Positions 53,544-63,134 are shown, numbered from the stretch's first letter. The stretch: 64,000 bases of DNA from Halothermothrix sp. (GCA_016841825.1 JAENYK010000005.1:310001-374000); one strand, 5' to 3'. The notes: generated by a model not told the origin, from the sequence alone. Numbers and translations: made by a program.

Positions 53544-54247
53544 TATTCCCCACCCCCAACTACTCTGGGTACAGGATTAACTTCATCACTATTAATCAAA
53601 CCGTCCCGGAGTCTTACTACCCGTTTAGCATAAGCAGCAATCTCCGGATCATGGGTAACCAACACAATAGTATTACCCAGATTATTCAAGTCAATCAAAA
53701 GACTCATAATCATCTCGCCAGTCTTCGTATCCAGATTCCCTGTTGGCTCATCTGCCAAAATAATTGAAGGCTTATTAATCAAAGCTCTGGCTATCGCAGC
53801 TCTCTGTCTCTGTCCACCTGATATCTCATTTGATTTGTGATGAGCGCGATCGCTTAATCCAACCAACTCCAAAGCCTCTTGCGCCCTGTGATGGCGTTCT
53901 TTTGAACTTACACCAGCATAAATTAAGGGTAATTCTACATTCTGAGCCAGACTGATTCGCGGCAAAAGATGAAACTGCTGAAAGACAAAACCTATCTCTT
54001 TATTCCTTAATTCAGCTAACTGATTATCAGATAATTTTTCTACATTGGTACCATTTATCTTATACATCCCTTTACTCGGACGGTCCAGACATCCTATAAT
54101 ATTCATCATCGTAGATTTACCTGACCCTGAAGGGCCCATAATTGCTACAAAATCTCCCTTCTCAACTGTTACTGAAACGCCTTTTAATGCCTCTACAGTA
54201 ACCTGGCCCATCTGATAAATTTTACTGACATCTTGAAGCTGAATCAT
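53543..54247 (-). CDS. MacB-like ABC transporter ATPase
   Basis: A 234-residue ATPase of the LolD/MacB type: Walker A GPSGSGKST, Q-loop VFQQFHLLPR, signature ISGGQRQR, Walker B IILADEPTGNLD and H-loop VTHDPE. In this system the ATPase and permease are separate polypeptides, as in many Gram-positive homologues. The start overlaps the adaptor gene by four bases. Confidence 0.93.
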   Translation of the reverse strand: MIQLQDVSKIYQMGQVTVEALKGVSVTVEKGDFVAIMGPSGSGKSTMMNIIGCLDRPSKGMYKINGTNVEKLSDNQLAELRNKEIGFVFQQFHLLPRISLAQNVELPLIYAGVSSKERHHRAQEALELVGLSDRAHHKSNEISGGQRQRAAIARALINKPSIILADEPTGNLDTKTGEMIMSLLIDLNNLGNTIVLVTHDPEIAAYAKRVVRLRDGLINSDEVNPVPRVVGGGE

Positions 54248-55287
54248 GGACGCCCACCACCTCTAACACCAGTTATTGCTGCTGGTCCAAACTGCATTCT
54301 ATTCTGCATACCATTCCTGATTAAGTCAATAGCTTGATAATTATTAACAACGATCTGATCTCCCTCAACCAGACCTTCTTCGATCACAATCATCAGGTCA
54401 TCAGATATACCAGTTTTAACTGAAGAACGCTCAATTTTGTCACCCACCTTTTTCATCACAAAAGTCCCATTAGCTTGCTCGGTTACTGCAGTAATCGGGA
54501 CTACCACCTGATCGGTCGCCTGAGCGATAACAATTTCTGCGGATGCACTCAAACCTGGTTTTACTCTAGGATCTCCACCAGTAATCTCAACTTTAATGGG
54601 AATACTCACTACACCACTTTGGCTTGAAGCTATATACCCAATCTCAGTCACTTTTCCCCTGAGAACCAATTCAGGAAATGCTTCTAAAGTGACCATAACT
54701 ATCTGATCAAGTTGGATCTGAGCCATATCCACCTCATCAATATTCAACTCCAAAATATAACCAGATAAATCCAATAGTTGAATTACTGCAGTAGACGAAT
54801 TGGTCTGATCATCAACCTCCATATCCACAGAAGTGACTAATCCACTAAAAGGTGCATATAAAAATGTATTCTCATAATTCAATTTGGCAATATCTAACTC
54901 CAGAGACCTTTCCTTTTTTACTGATGAAGAAGAACTAATCACAGCCTGTTCGTAACTGTGTTGAGCTTTAGTCATAGATAATTCTTCAGATAAATTATCC
55001 AAAGTTGCCAACAGATCCCCCTGTTCAACATAGTCACCTTTTTTGACATTTAGAGTTTTTACCCGACCAGTTGTTTTAAAATTAAGATTCTTCTCTCGCA
55101 AGGGGTTAATAAATCCATTAGACGAAATCGTCTTAATCACCGAACCTTTAGCCACTGTATATAGATTATCAGTTCTTGTAAGATTATCTCTTACTGCCTG
55201 AACACCACTAGCCTTTCTTTTATATAAAACATACCCACCAGTACATACTAATACAATGACCACCAAAATGATCACAAACTTTTTCAT
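54244..55287 (-). CDS. MacA-like periplasmic adaptor (membrane fusion protein)
   Basis: A 347-residue adaptor with one N-terminal membrane anchor (VIILVVIVLVCTGGYVLY), a lipoyl/barrel-sandwich half motif (NLNFKTTGRVKTLNVKKGDY), a short helical hairpin (about 95-125) and the returning half (LYAPFSGLVTSVDMEVDD), then beta-barrel and membrane-proximal domains. It would bridge the MacB pump to the TolC-like duct. It ends in a glycine-rich GVRGGGRP tail. It overlaps the TolC-like gene by four bases. Confidence 0.9.
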   Translation of the reverse strand: MKKFVIILVVIVLVCTGGYVLYKRKASGVQAVRDNLTRTDNLYTVAKGSVIKTISSNGFINPLREKNLNFKTTGRVKTLNVKKGDYVEQGDLLATLDNLSEELSMTKAQHSYEQAVISSSSSVKKERSLELDIAKLNYENTFLYAPFSGLVTSVDMEVDDQTNSSTAVIQLLDLSGYILELNIDEVDMAQIQLDQIVMVTLEAFPELVLRGKVTEIGYIASSQSGVVSIPIKVEITGGDPRVKPGLSASAEIVIAQATDQVVVPITAVTEQANGTFVMKKVGDKIERSSVKTGISDDLMIVIEEGLVEGDQIVVNNYQAIDLIRNGMQNRMQFGPAAITGVRGGGRP

Positions 55288-56711
55288 AATTTCACCCCAT
55301 TTTCTCCAAGTTCTCCATTCACAAACTGTTCAAATTCCCAATAAGATACCTGATAATTTATTCTCCTGGAAATCAAATCTAATTCTTTGCCCTGTAATGA
55401 CCTTTCTCCAGAAAACAATTCAATCTCGGAGATCAGTCCCTGATTGTATTGCAGCTCTAGCAAATTCTGATCTAATTCGGCCTTTGAGTACTCCAACTCT
55501 GCGGTCTGAACCTCCATGTAAGCAATTCGGAGATTGCTCAAAATGCTCTCTAATTGATCTTTGACGGTTAATTTTGCTTCCTCCAACGAAGAAGTCAGAT
55601 CAGCTACAGTTTTCTCCTGTTTTTCAATCTCTAATTTTGTCTCTCCGCCATCGGTTAACTGATAACTGGCTGAGAGGGAAATAGTCCACTTATACTCATC
55701 GGAGAACTCTTCTGATCCTGAGCGAACATCAAATTGAGAATTTATCTCCGGCTTTTGATTATAAGACATTCTTTCCAGTTCCTCTTTTGCCATTAACAGA
55801 TTAAGATTGAGTTCCTGTAAAGTAGTGCTATTTTCCAGAGCTTTTCCAAATAAACTATCACTCTCTGGAAGATTCTCCGGACTCACCAATTGAAGTTCTG
55901 AAATATCTTCAAATGAACCTGTTAACGATAGGTTATTGAGATCAGCCGCAAACTTAACTCCCGAATAGGTTAACAGTTCCTGCAAACTATCCTGAAATGT
56001 CAGAAGACTTTTTTCATAACTTACCTGACTGGAGCGATAACTAATCTCTTTATCTAAGAATTCCTTTTGGCCTATATCATCTCTGGCCTGTAAATCTTTG
56101 GCCAATTCTAAATCCTGTAAAGACTGTTCCAAACTTTCTTTCGCCAACTCCATTCTCTTTTGGTTTACGAGAGTTGTGTAAAATTTATTCCATACCTGAA
56201 TTTCTGCTTCTACTCTTTTATCATGTAGATTCCATTCGGCTTTCTCAATATCTCTCAACTTGTTAGTAACCTGAATTGAAGTCGAATCAGTCTTTATCCC
56301 GGGATAAATCGGGTATTTTACAGTAAAAGAATAATCTGTATCCCGATGCTCACCATCCAATATATCTTTTACAGTGACACCACTGGAAACTTCCAATCCA
56401 AAAGGGAATTTCACACTTCCATTTAAGCTTCCATTACTGTCGTACTGGATTTCATCAGTTCTAAGATCTGGAGAAATACTTAAAGGTTCAGTGCTTAACC
56501 CCAACTTTATACGATAGTTACTATTCAATATACTCAAATCCAATTTGAGGTCTTCTATCTCCTTTAGTTTGTTTTCCACATCTGTGGAGTTAGTCTGGGC
56601 CAGTTTCTGCAGTTCTGTCAGAGTATAGCTCTCAGCCAGAACTATTCCCTGCAAACTCAAGATCAATCCGATGATCACAACCAGACTAACCACGTAAAAC
56701 CTTACCTTCAT
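55284..56711 (-). CDS. TolC-family outer-membrane efflux protein
   Basis: A 475-residue protein with a cleaved signal peptide (ends near GIVLAES) and two long alpha-helical repeat halves (about 30-260 and 285-470) with the internal similarity of TolC channels, plus a Ser/Gly-rich strand region (SLNGSVKFPFGLEVSSGV) and a second strand set (YKWTISLSASYQLTDGG) that would make the barrel. Its presence argues for an outer membrane. It starts at 56711, the last base of the gene upstream. Confidence 0.82.
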   Translation of the reverse strand: MKVRFYVVSLVVIIGLILSLQGIVLAESYTLTELQKLAQTNSTDVENKLKEIEDLKLDLSILNSNYRIKLGLSTEPLSISPDLRTDEIQYDSNGSLNGSVKFPFGLEVSSGVTVKDILDGEHRDTDYSFTVKYPIYPGIKTDSTSIQVTNKLRDIEKAEWNLHDKRVEAEIQVWNKFYTTLVNQKRMELAKESLEQSLQDLELAKDLQARDDIGQKEFLDKEISYRSSQVSYEKSLLTFQDSLQELLTYSGVKFAADLNNLSLTGSFEDISELQLVSPENLPESDSLFGKALENSTTLQELNLNLLMAKEELERMSYNQKPEINSQFDVRSGSEEFSDEYKWTISLSASYQLTDGGETKLEIEKQEKTVADLTSSLEEAKLTVKDQLESILSNLRIAYMEVQTAELEYSKAELDQNLLELQYNQGLISEIELFSGERSLQGKELDLISRRINYQVSYWEFEQFVNGELGENGVKL

Positions 56712-57769
56712 TACAGTTCACCACCTATCAAATCATCCTGACCAGTTTGATGATAGATATCGTATACCTTTAACCAATAATCAGCCCGGGCAGTAAACAA
56801 TGCTTTTTGGGCATTAATCAGTGATACCTGACTCTGAAGATATTCAGTCTCGGTATAAAAACCCTGCTGATAACCAACCTGTGTCTGCTGATAATTCTCT
56901 TGACTAATCTTCAATTCACTGGATTTAATCTCAATAGTTTTGGCAGCAATCTCCAGTGCCCATAGATCATCTTTCACTTTCTTCTCAAGATCCCTTTTCG
57001 CCTCTAGATAATGATACCAGGCGATATCCTTACTATTGGTTAATTTATTTAATTCTAATTCTGGCTTACCTTCCAATTTAGCTTTCTCTAACTCCAATTC
57101 TGCCAGTTGAAAACGAATATCATAATCCTGAAGGTCATAACTGGTGTCCAAAACTTTAGTTAACACCTCTTCTTTTGAAAATTGAAGAGTCTCTACCGAA
57201 AAAGTTAGTTCGTCAAAAGAAACCTGATCTTCAAGACCTGTCTTCCACTGCAAATTATCCAATAACTTGTTCCAATCTTCTCTACTTTTATGTAGAGTTA
57301 GCTTTTGATCTTCCAGAGAAGAACGGGCATCCATCAACTCAGAACTATTGGCACTGCCCTGAGCGTAAAGTTCTTCTATTCGTGCTACTTCCAACTCATT
57401 TACTTTCAGTAGTAACTCATTTACCTCAACACTTTGCCTATTTTTTGTTAAGTCAACATAATCAACAATCATTTCATTGATTATATTATATCTGGATTCT
57501 TGATAAGCATTTTGATTCTTTTCCAGTTCCAGAGAAAGAGACAGTTTCTGAGACCGGGTCTCTGCGCTGGCAGAAAGTTTACTCTTCTCCCAATCAATCT
57601 GACTGTTAGCCAGAGTCAATTCAGCAATTTTTAAATCCAGATTGTTTTCAAATACTAATTCTAATGCATTATTGAAGTTTATAGCTCCTTCCTGGACTGC
57701 AGCATTAGCTACCCCCACAATTCCGACAACAAATACCAGAAGTGTCATGGCAATTTTTGATATTTTTCT
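56711..57769 (-). CDS. Second TolC-like coiled-coil envelope protein
   Basis: A 352-residue protein with a signal peptide (VRKISKIAMTLLVFVVGIVG, ending near VANA) and two helical halves like TolC (LEVARIEELYAQGSANSSEL; YQQTQVGYQQGFYTETEYLQ). It is about 100 residues shorter than normal TolC proteins and lacks an evident strand region. It could form a mixed trimer with its neighbour or be a periplasmic helper. Start is GTG at 57769 with AGGAGG seven bases upstream. First gene of the efflux operon. Confidence 0.75.
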   Translation of the reverse strand, partial: RKISKIAMTLLVFVVGIVGVANAAVQEGAINFNNALELVFENNLDLKIAELTLANSQIDWEKSKLSASAETRSQKLSLSLELEKNQNAYQESRYNIINEMIVDYVDLTKNRQSVEVNELLLKVNELEVARIEELYAQGSANSSELMDARSSLEDQKLTLHKSREDWNKLLDNLQWKTGLEDQVSFDELTFSVETLQFSKEEVLTKVLDTSYDLQDYDIRFQLAELELEKAKLEGKPELELNKLTNSKDIAWYHYLEAKRDLEKKVKDDLWALEIAAKTIEIKSSELKISQENYQQTQVGYQQGFYTETEYLQSQVSLINAQKALFTARADYWLKVYDIYHQTGQDDLIGGEL

Positions 57770-57967
57770 CACAAATATTCCTCCTTTTCCTCCAGTACAC
57801 ATTTTACTTTATTCAAATTAAAACTACTTAATACATTCTAACAAAAGAATATTACAAAATTATTACATCAAAAAAAGTCTTCCGAATTAATAACTGTCAA
57901 TAAAGGGAATATTCCTTCTCCTGTCGAAATCTTTATACAAAACTAATTAGACAGGGAGGTTTGCATA

Positions 57968-59737
57968 ATGCAGATATCTACATATACTAACCTTTTACAA
58001 AATCAGATTACCCTTGACAAAAAATCCGTATTAGGTCTCAAATTAGGAGAACTATTAACTGCCAGAGTTTTAAAAGCTAATGCTGAACTGGCCCTGTTAG
58101 AGATGAAAGGTCAGAGAGTTCTGGCTGAAGTCAAAGCCCATCTTCAGCCAGGTGAGGAAGTCAAGGTTAGAGTAACTGGTGAACAGCAGAATCGGATACT
58201 CTTAAAAATTCTGACTACTTCTGACTCTACTGTTAACTCTCTGGATCAATTATTACAAAAAATTGGGATTCAACCAGATAAAGATTCCCGAAACGCCCTG
58301 GATTTTCTACTCAAAAATAATCTTCCTGTAACTGCTAATACTTTAAAAGCGCTAATTACAGATCAAAAAAGTCCATTAATCCAGATTCTACAGAAAATCT
58401 TTGCTCAGCAATCACCAATCCAGATACCCAATCAAGCTAATCAATCTACCCAGAACGGACAGAGTGATCCGCTTATAAATCAATCTCTATCCCAGAACCT
58501 TACCTCCAGGCAGAGTTCTGAAGCGAATCAGCAACCCACTGGGAGTCAATTAATAACCCAGGAGAACACTCCAATGCAGCATAGTGTTCCCAGACAGCAT
58601 ATTGGAAATCAATCAGAACATGGTTCTACTCAACAACCTATAGAATCCAGAACTGGACAAGATTCCGGGAACACTCAGAGAACCGATTCCGCATCAAGCC
58701 CAGTTGCAGCTGAACAGAATCCCAGCATTGCAAGACCAACAACAGTTACCACTGATCAAACCTCTGTTTCCGCAAATTCACCCCGGGGAACAGATACCAG
58801 TTCGCTTGCCGACACAACCAATAATTCTCAGAGCCCGATCCCTACTGAAGGGCAGAATAACACAGCTAATATAGACCAATCCGAAATCATACGAGATTTG
58901 ATTTCACCTAAATCTACTTCTACTTCGCAGACTAATATCAGAGGAGATGCAGAATCTGCTGAAGGCACCAGCTTGCAGCGAACTCTCAATAATTTAGTAC
59001 AGTCCAACCTCCAACAGGAAGCAGCAGAGTTGAGCACACTGAAAAAAACCTTAACTAATATATTCACATCTCATGAGAGTAAACAAAATCAGGCTCAGTC
59101 CATCCCAGAGCAAAATCTAGCTACACAATTGGAGAAACTAGGACTAATCCTCAATCCTGAACGCAGCACATCGGAGATAGTACGCAGCATCAAATCATTA
59201 ATCGAAAATCTCGGGTTAAACAACCCTGACAGTGAAGAGCCCACAGAATCCAGAGACAAACCTTCTCTTCCTTTTGCCAACACTCCACTCAGTGAAGAGC
59301 AGAAAGATGGGGTTAGAGAACTATTAGACAAATTTTTGGGAATCCGATTACGCCAAAAAGCCGATGATATCTTGTTACATCTGGAGATACCACTTATCTT
59401 TAATCAACCCGGAACGGCAGTTTTGCAAATTCGTGAAGATCACGCACATACCCAACGCGAACCAGACCAGAGACCACTTAATATTCTATTTAATCTGGAT
59501 ATCGAATCATTAGGTAAATTAAAAATACTAATCCTTCTCTCTGGTAAAGAGATGAACTGTCATTTCTCAGCTCAAGAAGAAAAAACTCGCTTACTCCTTA
59601 GAAAACATATGCCTGAATTAAAAGAAAAACTGGAAGAAATGTCTTTTAGTGTTAGCATCCTGGGAGTTAGCACCTTACTCCAGGAGGAAGATCCTGATTC
59701 ATCAATCCTTCCTGGGCAAATTGATTTCAGAGTCTAA
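57968..59737 (+). CDS. FliK-like (hook-length control C-domain) protein, YlqG-like
   Basis: A 589-residue protein. The N-terminal part (about 1-145) contains an SH3/OB-like strand block (LGELLTARVLKANAELALLE). A long Gln/Ser/Thr/Asn-rich disordered middle follows (about 145-345). The C-terminal domain (about 440-575) resembles the FliK hook-length C-domain (LLHLEIPLIFNQPGTAVLQI, LGKLKILILLSGKEMNCHF). It is paired with a stand-alone FlhB C-terminal-domain gene just downstream, as ylqG and ylqH are in Bacillus. No other flagellar gene is here. GGGAGG lies eight bases before the ATG. Confidence 0.75.
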   Translation: MQISTYTNLLQNQITLDKKSVLGLKLGELLTARVLKANAELALLEMKGQRVLAEVKAHLQPGEEVKVRVTGEQQNRILLKILTTSDSTVNSLDQLLQKIGIQPDKDSRNALDFLLKNNLPVTANTLKALITDQKSPLIQILQKIFAQQSPIQIPNQANQSTQNGQSDPLINQSLSQNLTSRQSSEANQQPTGSQLITQENTPMQHSVPRQHIGNQSEHGSTQQPIESRTGQDSGNTQRTDSASSPVAAEQNPSIARPTTVTTDQTSVSANSPRGTDTSSLADTTNNSQSPIPTEGQNNTANIDQSEIIRDLISPKSTSTSQTNIRGDAESAEGTSLQRTLNNLVQSNLQQEAAELSTLKKTLTNIFTSHESKQNQAQSIPEQNLATQLEKLGLILNPERSTSEIVRSIKSLIENLGLNNPDSEEPTESRDKPSLPFANTPLSEEQKDGVRELLDKFLGIRLRQKADDILLHLEIPLIFNQPGTAVLQIREDHAHTQREPDQRPLNILFNLDIESLGKLKILILLSGKEMNCHFSAQEEKTRLLLRKHMPELKEKLEEMSFSVSILGVSTLLQEEDPDSSILPGQIDFRV

Positions 59738-59772
59738 TCTGCTGACCATCTTCTCTGAAAGGAGCTACTACT

Positions 59773-60039
59773 ATGAATAAAAAGAAGAAACCGGGAAAAG
59801 TTGCCGCTCTGCAGTATGACCCAGAAACCGATATTGCTCCCCGTTTGACTGCATATGGTCAGGGAGATATAGCTGAAAAAATATTGGAAGTCGCCAGAAC
59901 AAATGATATCCCTATTCAACACGATCAGGCTCTGGTAGAGATTCTCTCAACACTTGAATTAGGTAGTGAAATTCCCGAGGAAATCTATGATCTGGTCGCG
60001 GAGATTTTTGCCTTCGTTTACCGTCTCTCAAGCTTTTAA
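59773..60039 (+). CDS. Stand-alone FlhB C-terminal-domain protein (FlhX/YlqH-like)
   Basis: An 88-residue protein matching the cytosolic C-terminal domain of FlhB: VAALQYDPETDIAPRLTAYG, then GDIAEKILEVARTNDIPIQH and IPEEIYDLVAEIFAFVYRL. It lacks the NPTH self-cleavage motif and the membrane part, so it corresponds to the cleaved half only. In FlhB this domain interacts with FliK to switch export substrate; the same pairing with the gene upstream suggests a retained interaction. AAAGGAG lies eight bases upstream of the ATG. Confidence 0.88.
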   Translation: MNKKKKPGKVAALQYDPETDIAPRLTAYGQGDIAEKILEVARTNDIPIQHDQALVEILSTLELGSEIPEEIYDLVAEIFAFVYRLSSF

Positions 60040-60124
60040 TTCTATATGCAAAACTTTCCAATGACATCTTTTGACTTCTTTGCTATAATACTGAGGACAT
60101 CAAAAATGAAAGGGGTTGAGAGAC

Positions 60125-60871
60125 ATGGGTAAACCGACTGTTAAAGTGATAGTTCTACTGGTGACCTTATCAATCTTACTGACCACTATGGGAGGTTTAG
60201 TTGATGCAGCAGTTGGCACTTACACTGTACAGCCAGGAGATTCCCTATGGAGTATTGCCAGGGCATTTAATACAACAGTAAATTATCTAAAACAATTAAA
60301 TAACTATTGGTCAAATGTAATCCAGGCTGGTCAAAAATTGCAGGTACCAGGTACTGCAGCATCCATCGGCTGGATCTATTCAGTGAAAAATGGTGACTCA
60401 TTATGGAAGATCGCTTCAAAAACCGGAACCAACGTAACAGCCATCAAGCAAGCTAACGATCTTGGCACCAGTACAGTATATACTGGTCAAAAGATAACCA
60501 TTCCTACTGGGTCTCAATCCGATCTGGATCTGCTAGCCAGGGTGATCCATGCCGAAGCCCGTGGTGAGAGTTATCAGGGAAAAGTTGCAGTAGGAGCAGT
60601 TCTTGTCAATCGGGTACAAAGTTCTAAGTTCCCGAATACACTCAGTGGTGTAGTCTATCAGAAAAATGCCTTTGAAACCGTATCTAACGGTCAGATCTGG
60701 TTAACACCAAGTGCTGAATCTTATAAAGCAGCCCGTGCAGCCTTGAGTGGTCAGGACCCAACCTATGGAGCCCTGTATTTTTATAACCCAGCCAAAATCC
60801 ATGATCCATACAGTTGGATCTGGACAAGACGAATTACCACCAAGATTGGTAATCACAATTTTGCTATCTGA
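60125..60871 (+). CDS. SleB-like cell-wall hydrolase with two LysM domains
   Basis: A 248-residue secreted protein: signal peptide to about residue 30 (cleavage near GLVDAA), two LysM peptidoglycan-binding modules (YTVQPGDSLWSIARAF, about 32-76; YSVKNGDSLWKIASK, about 85-130) and a hydrolase_2 (SleB/CwlJ) domain with the catalytic-Glu block ARVIHAEARGESYQGKVAVG and VLVNRV. Such enzymes open the spore cortex during germination or remodel the wall. ATG at 60125 follows GAAAGGGG; an upstream TTG at 60116 is less likely. Confidence 0.9.
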   Translation: MGKPTVKVIVLLVTLSILLTTMGGLVDAAVGTYTVQPGDSLWSIARAFNTTVNYLKQLNNYWSNVIQAGQKLQVPGTAASIGWIYSVKNGDSLWKIASKTGTNVTAIKQANDLGTSTVYTGQKITIPTGSQSDLDLLARVIHAEARGESYQGKVAVGAVLVNRVQSSKFPNTLSGVVYQKNAFETVSNGQIWLTPSAESYKAARAALSGQDPTYGALYFYNPAKIHDPYSWIWTRRITTKIGNHNFAI

Positions 60872-60956
60872 TCACTACACTTTTCACCCTAGAATCGGAC
60901 TAGATAGTAATTAGCCAACTGTAGCGGTGATGATGCCGCCAAACATTTTTAATCAT

Positions 60957-60991
60957 AAAGGCACCTTTCTCCATCTGGGAAAGGTGCCTTT
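60957..60991. terminator. Bidirectional terminator between the SleB-like gene and htpG
   Basis: AAAGGCACCTTTC/GGAAAGGTGCCTTT strong hairpin with T-rich flanks, between convergent genes. Confidence 0.85.
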
Positions 60992-61002
60992 ATTACTTAA
61001 CT

Positions 61003-62958
61003 TTACTTCTGAGCTGCTACCATCAAATTAGCAATCCTGGTAGCAAATTCTACAGGATTCTCCAGATCAAATCCTTCAATCAAAGAAGCCTGTTCAAATA
61101 ACAACTCACAGTAATCTTTAAATATTGAGGAACTGGCATCTGTATTATATAATTTTTGCAAAGTCTCATAGATCTCATGAGTAGGATTAATCTCCAAAAT
61201 TCTTGTAGCCTTACCCATAGGTTGATTAGCCTCACGCAAAATCTGTTCCATTGTTAGACTGATACCAGAATCACTACTTACCAGACAGACCGCACTGGAT
61301 TTTAAGCGATTACTTAACCTCACATCGGTTACTTTACCCTGAAGATTTTCTTTGATAGCCTCTAACAACTTTTCACTATCTTTCTTTCCTTCTTTTGTAT
61401 CCTCTTCCTCTTTTGTCTCATCTGTATCCTCATCCAGATTCAAATCTCCCCGACTGACAGATTTGAATTTTTTCTCCGTATATTCATGAACACTATCAAT
61501 AACAAATTCATCAATCTTATCAAAGAAATATAGAACCTCAATTCCCTTCTCTAATAACAATTCCATCTGAGGTAATCTCTCTACACTGGCACGATCTTTA
61601 CCACTAACGTAATAGATCTCCTGTTGATTGTCAGGCATCCGACTAACATACTCTGCTAAAGTTGTCATTCCCTCAGTAGCACGAGAAGATGGGAATAGTA
61701 AAAGATCCTGTAACTTCTCCTTATTCTTATAATCCATGTAAATGCCACCTTTAATGGCTTTACCAAACTCTTCCCAGAATTCTTCATATTTTTTACGGTC
61801 ATCCTGCAGCATGTTCTGGAGGGTTTTCATAATCTCTTTTTCCAGATTCTTGCCAATAATTTTCAACTGTTTACCATGTTGAAGAATCTCACGGGAAATA
61901 TTCAAGGAAAAATCAGGTGAATCCACCAGACCGCGAACGAATTTTAAATGATCTGGTAACAGATCTTTACAATCCTCCATAATAAATACATGCCTGGAAT
62001 ATAGCTTAATTCCTTTATTATATTCTCGAGAATAAAAATCGTAAGGTGCTTTAGACGGAATATAAAGCAGAGCTGTATATTCCACAATACCTTCAGCTTT
62101 CACGTGAATAATCTCGGCAGGTTCATTCCAATCATGAAATTGATTTTTGAAGAACTGAAAGTACTCTTCTGAAGTTATATCTTTCTTGTTTCTGGCCCAC
62201 AGTGGAACCATAGAGTTCATTGTTCGGGTATTAACCTCAATCTCTGGTGATGCACCTTCTATCGGATTGCCTTCATCATCCTTGGGAGTAATCTCTTGAT
62301 AGAAGTTCATCTTAATTGGATATCTAATATAATCCGAATATTTTCTCACCAGATTTTGAATGGTGTATCTGTTCAAATAGTTCTCTTCTGGTTTATCAGT
62401 GTCGGTAAATTCTTCTCTGATCGTTAAAGTAATGGTGGTTCCCCGCTTCTCTTTTTCAACATTCTCGATGGTATAAGAACCATCACCCGCAGACTCCCAT
62501 CTTACCCCATGTTCTTCACCTGGTGCTTTTGTAATTAACTCTACTTTTTCAGCAACCATGAATGACGAATAAAAACCCACTCCAAATTGACCGATTAAAT
62601 CCATCTCACCACTGCCAGATTCCTGTTCTTTAAGCATTGCCAGGAAGTTTTTGGTTCCTGATTTGGCAATTGTTCCGATATTATCGACAACATCGTCATA
62701 AGTCATTCCGATACCATTATCAGTAATCGAGAGGGTTTTGGCACCTTCATCAACCTCAATAAAAATCTGGAAGTCAGAATCTCCTTCTAATAATTCCAGG
62801 TCTGTTAGAGATTTAAACCTTATCTTATCAATAGCATCGGAAGCATTAGAGATTATTTCACGGAGAAAAATCTCTTTGTTAGTATAAACTGAGTGAACCA
62901 TAAGGTCTAAAACTTGTTTAGTTTCAGCTTGAAAAACTTTAGTCTCTTTAGTGTGCAT
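61003..62958 (-). CDS. htpG: Chaperone HtpG (Hsp90 family)
   Basis: A 651-residue Hsp90 with the ATP-binding GHKL motifs in order: EIISNASDAIDKIRF, DNGIGMTYDDVV, GQFGVGFYSSFMVA and GTTITLTI. The middle domain carries YNKGIKLYSRHVFIMEDC and VRGLVDSPDFSLNISREIL, with the conserved catalytic Arg of that block. A short acidic linker (DEDTDETKEEEDTKEG, about 515) is followed by the dimerisation domain. AGGAGG lies ten bases before the ATG. Repeat copy 6 lies directly upstream, possibly in its 5' leader. Confidence 0.97.
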   Translation of the reverse strand: MHTKETKVFQAETKQVLDLMVHSVYTNKEIFLREIISNASDAIDKIRFKSLTDLELLEGDSDFQIFIEVDEGAKTLSITDNGIGMTYDDVVDNIGTIAKSGTKNFLAMLKEQESGSGEMDLIGQFGVGFYSSFMVAEKVELITKAPGEEHGVRWESAGDGSYTIENVEKEKRGTTITLTIREEFTDTDKPEENYLNRYTIQNLVRKYSDYIRYPIKMNFYQEITPKDDEGNPIEGASPEIEVNTRTMNSMVPLWARNKKDITSEEYFQFFKNQFHDWNEPAEIIHVKAEGIVEYTALLYIPSKAPYDFYSREYNKGIKLYSRHVFIMEDCKDLLPDHLKFVRGLVDSPDFSLNISREILQHGKQLKIIGKNLEKEIMKTLQNMLQDDRKKYEEFWEEFGKAIKGGIYMDYKNKEKLQDLLLFPSSRATEGMTTLAEYVSRMPDNQQEIYYVSGKDRASVERLPQMELLLEKGIEVLYFFDKIDEFVIDSVHEYTEKKFKSVSRGDLNLDEDTDETKEEEDTKEGKKDSEKLLEAIKENLQGKVTDVRLSNRLKSSAVCLVSSDSGISLTMEQILREANQPMGKATRILEINPTHEIYETLQKLYNTDASSSIFKDYCELLFEQASLIEGFDLENPVEFATRIANLMVAAQK

Positions 62959-62998
62959 CGAATCTCAACCTCCTGAAAGTAGTTTGATTATAGTCGGA

Positions 62999-63134
62999 TT
63001 AACAGCACTGTTAATCCTTTAGTTTAACGACCTCAGAAGGGGATTTATACCTCCACTGAAGTAAGCACCGTATAGTAATTTATTCTCCTACCTATAGAGG
63101 CTGGGAAACTTTCCTTCTGGAAATGTCGTTAAAA
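62999..63134. repeat. Dispersed repeat family A, copy 6 (full)
   Basis: Complete family blocks: TTAACAGCACTGTTAA palindrome, GTTTAACGACCTCAGAAGG, GGATTTATACCTCCACTGAA, CTCCTACCTATAGAGGCTGG, and the right end TTTCCTTCTGGAAATGTCG with TTAAAA. Confidence 0.85.

Noticed and set aside
57900-57960. Sigma-28-type promoter before the FliK-like gene
   Set aside because: A TAAA is followed 15 bases later by CCTGTCGAAA, which departs too far from GCCGATAA.
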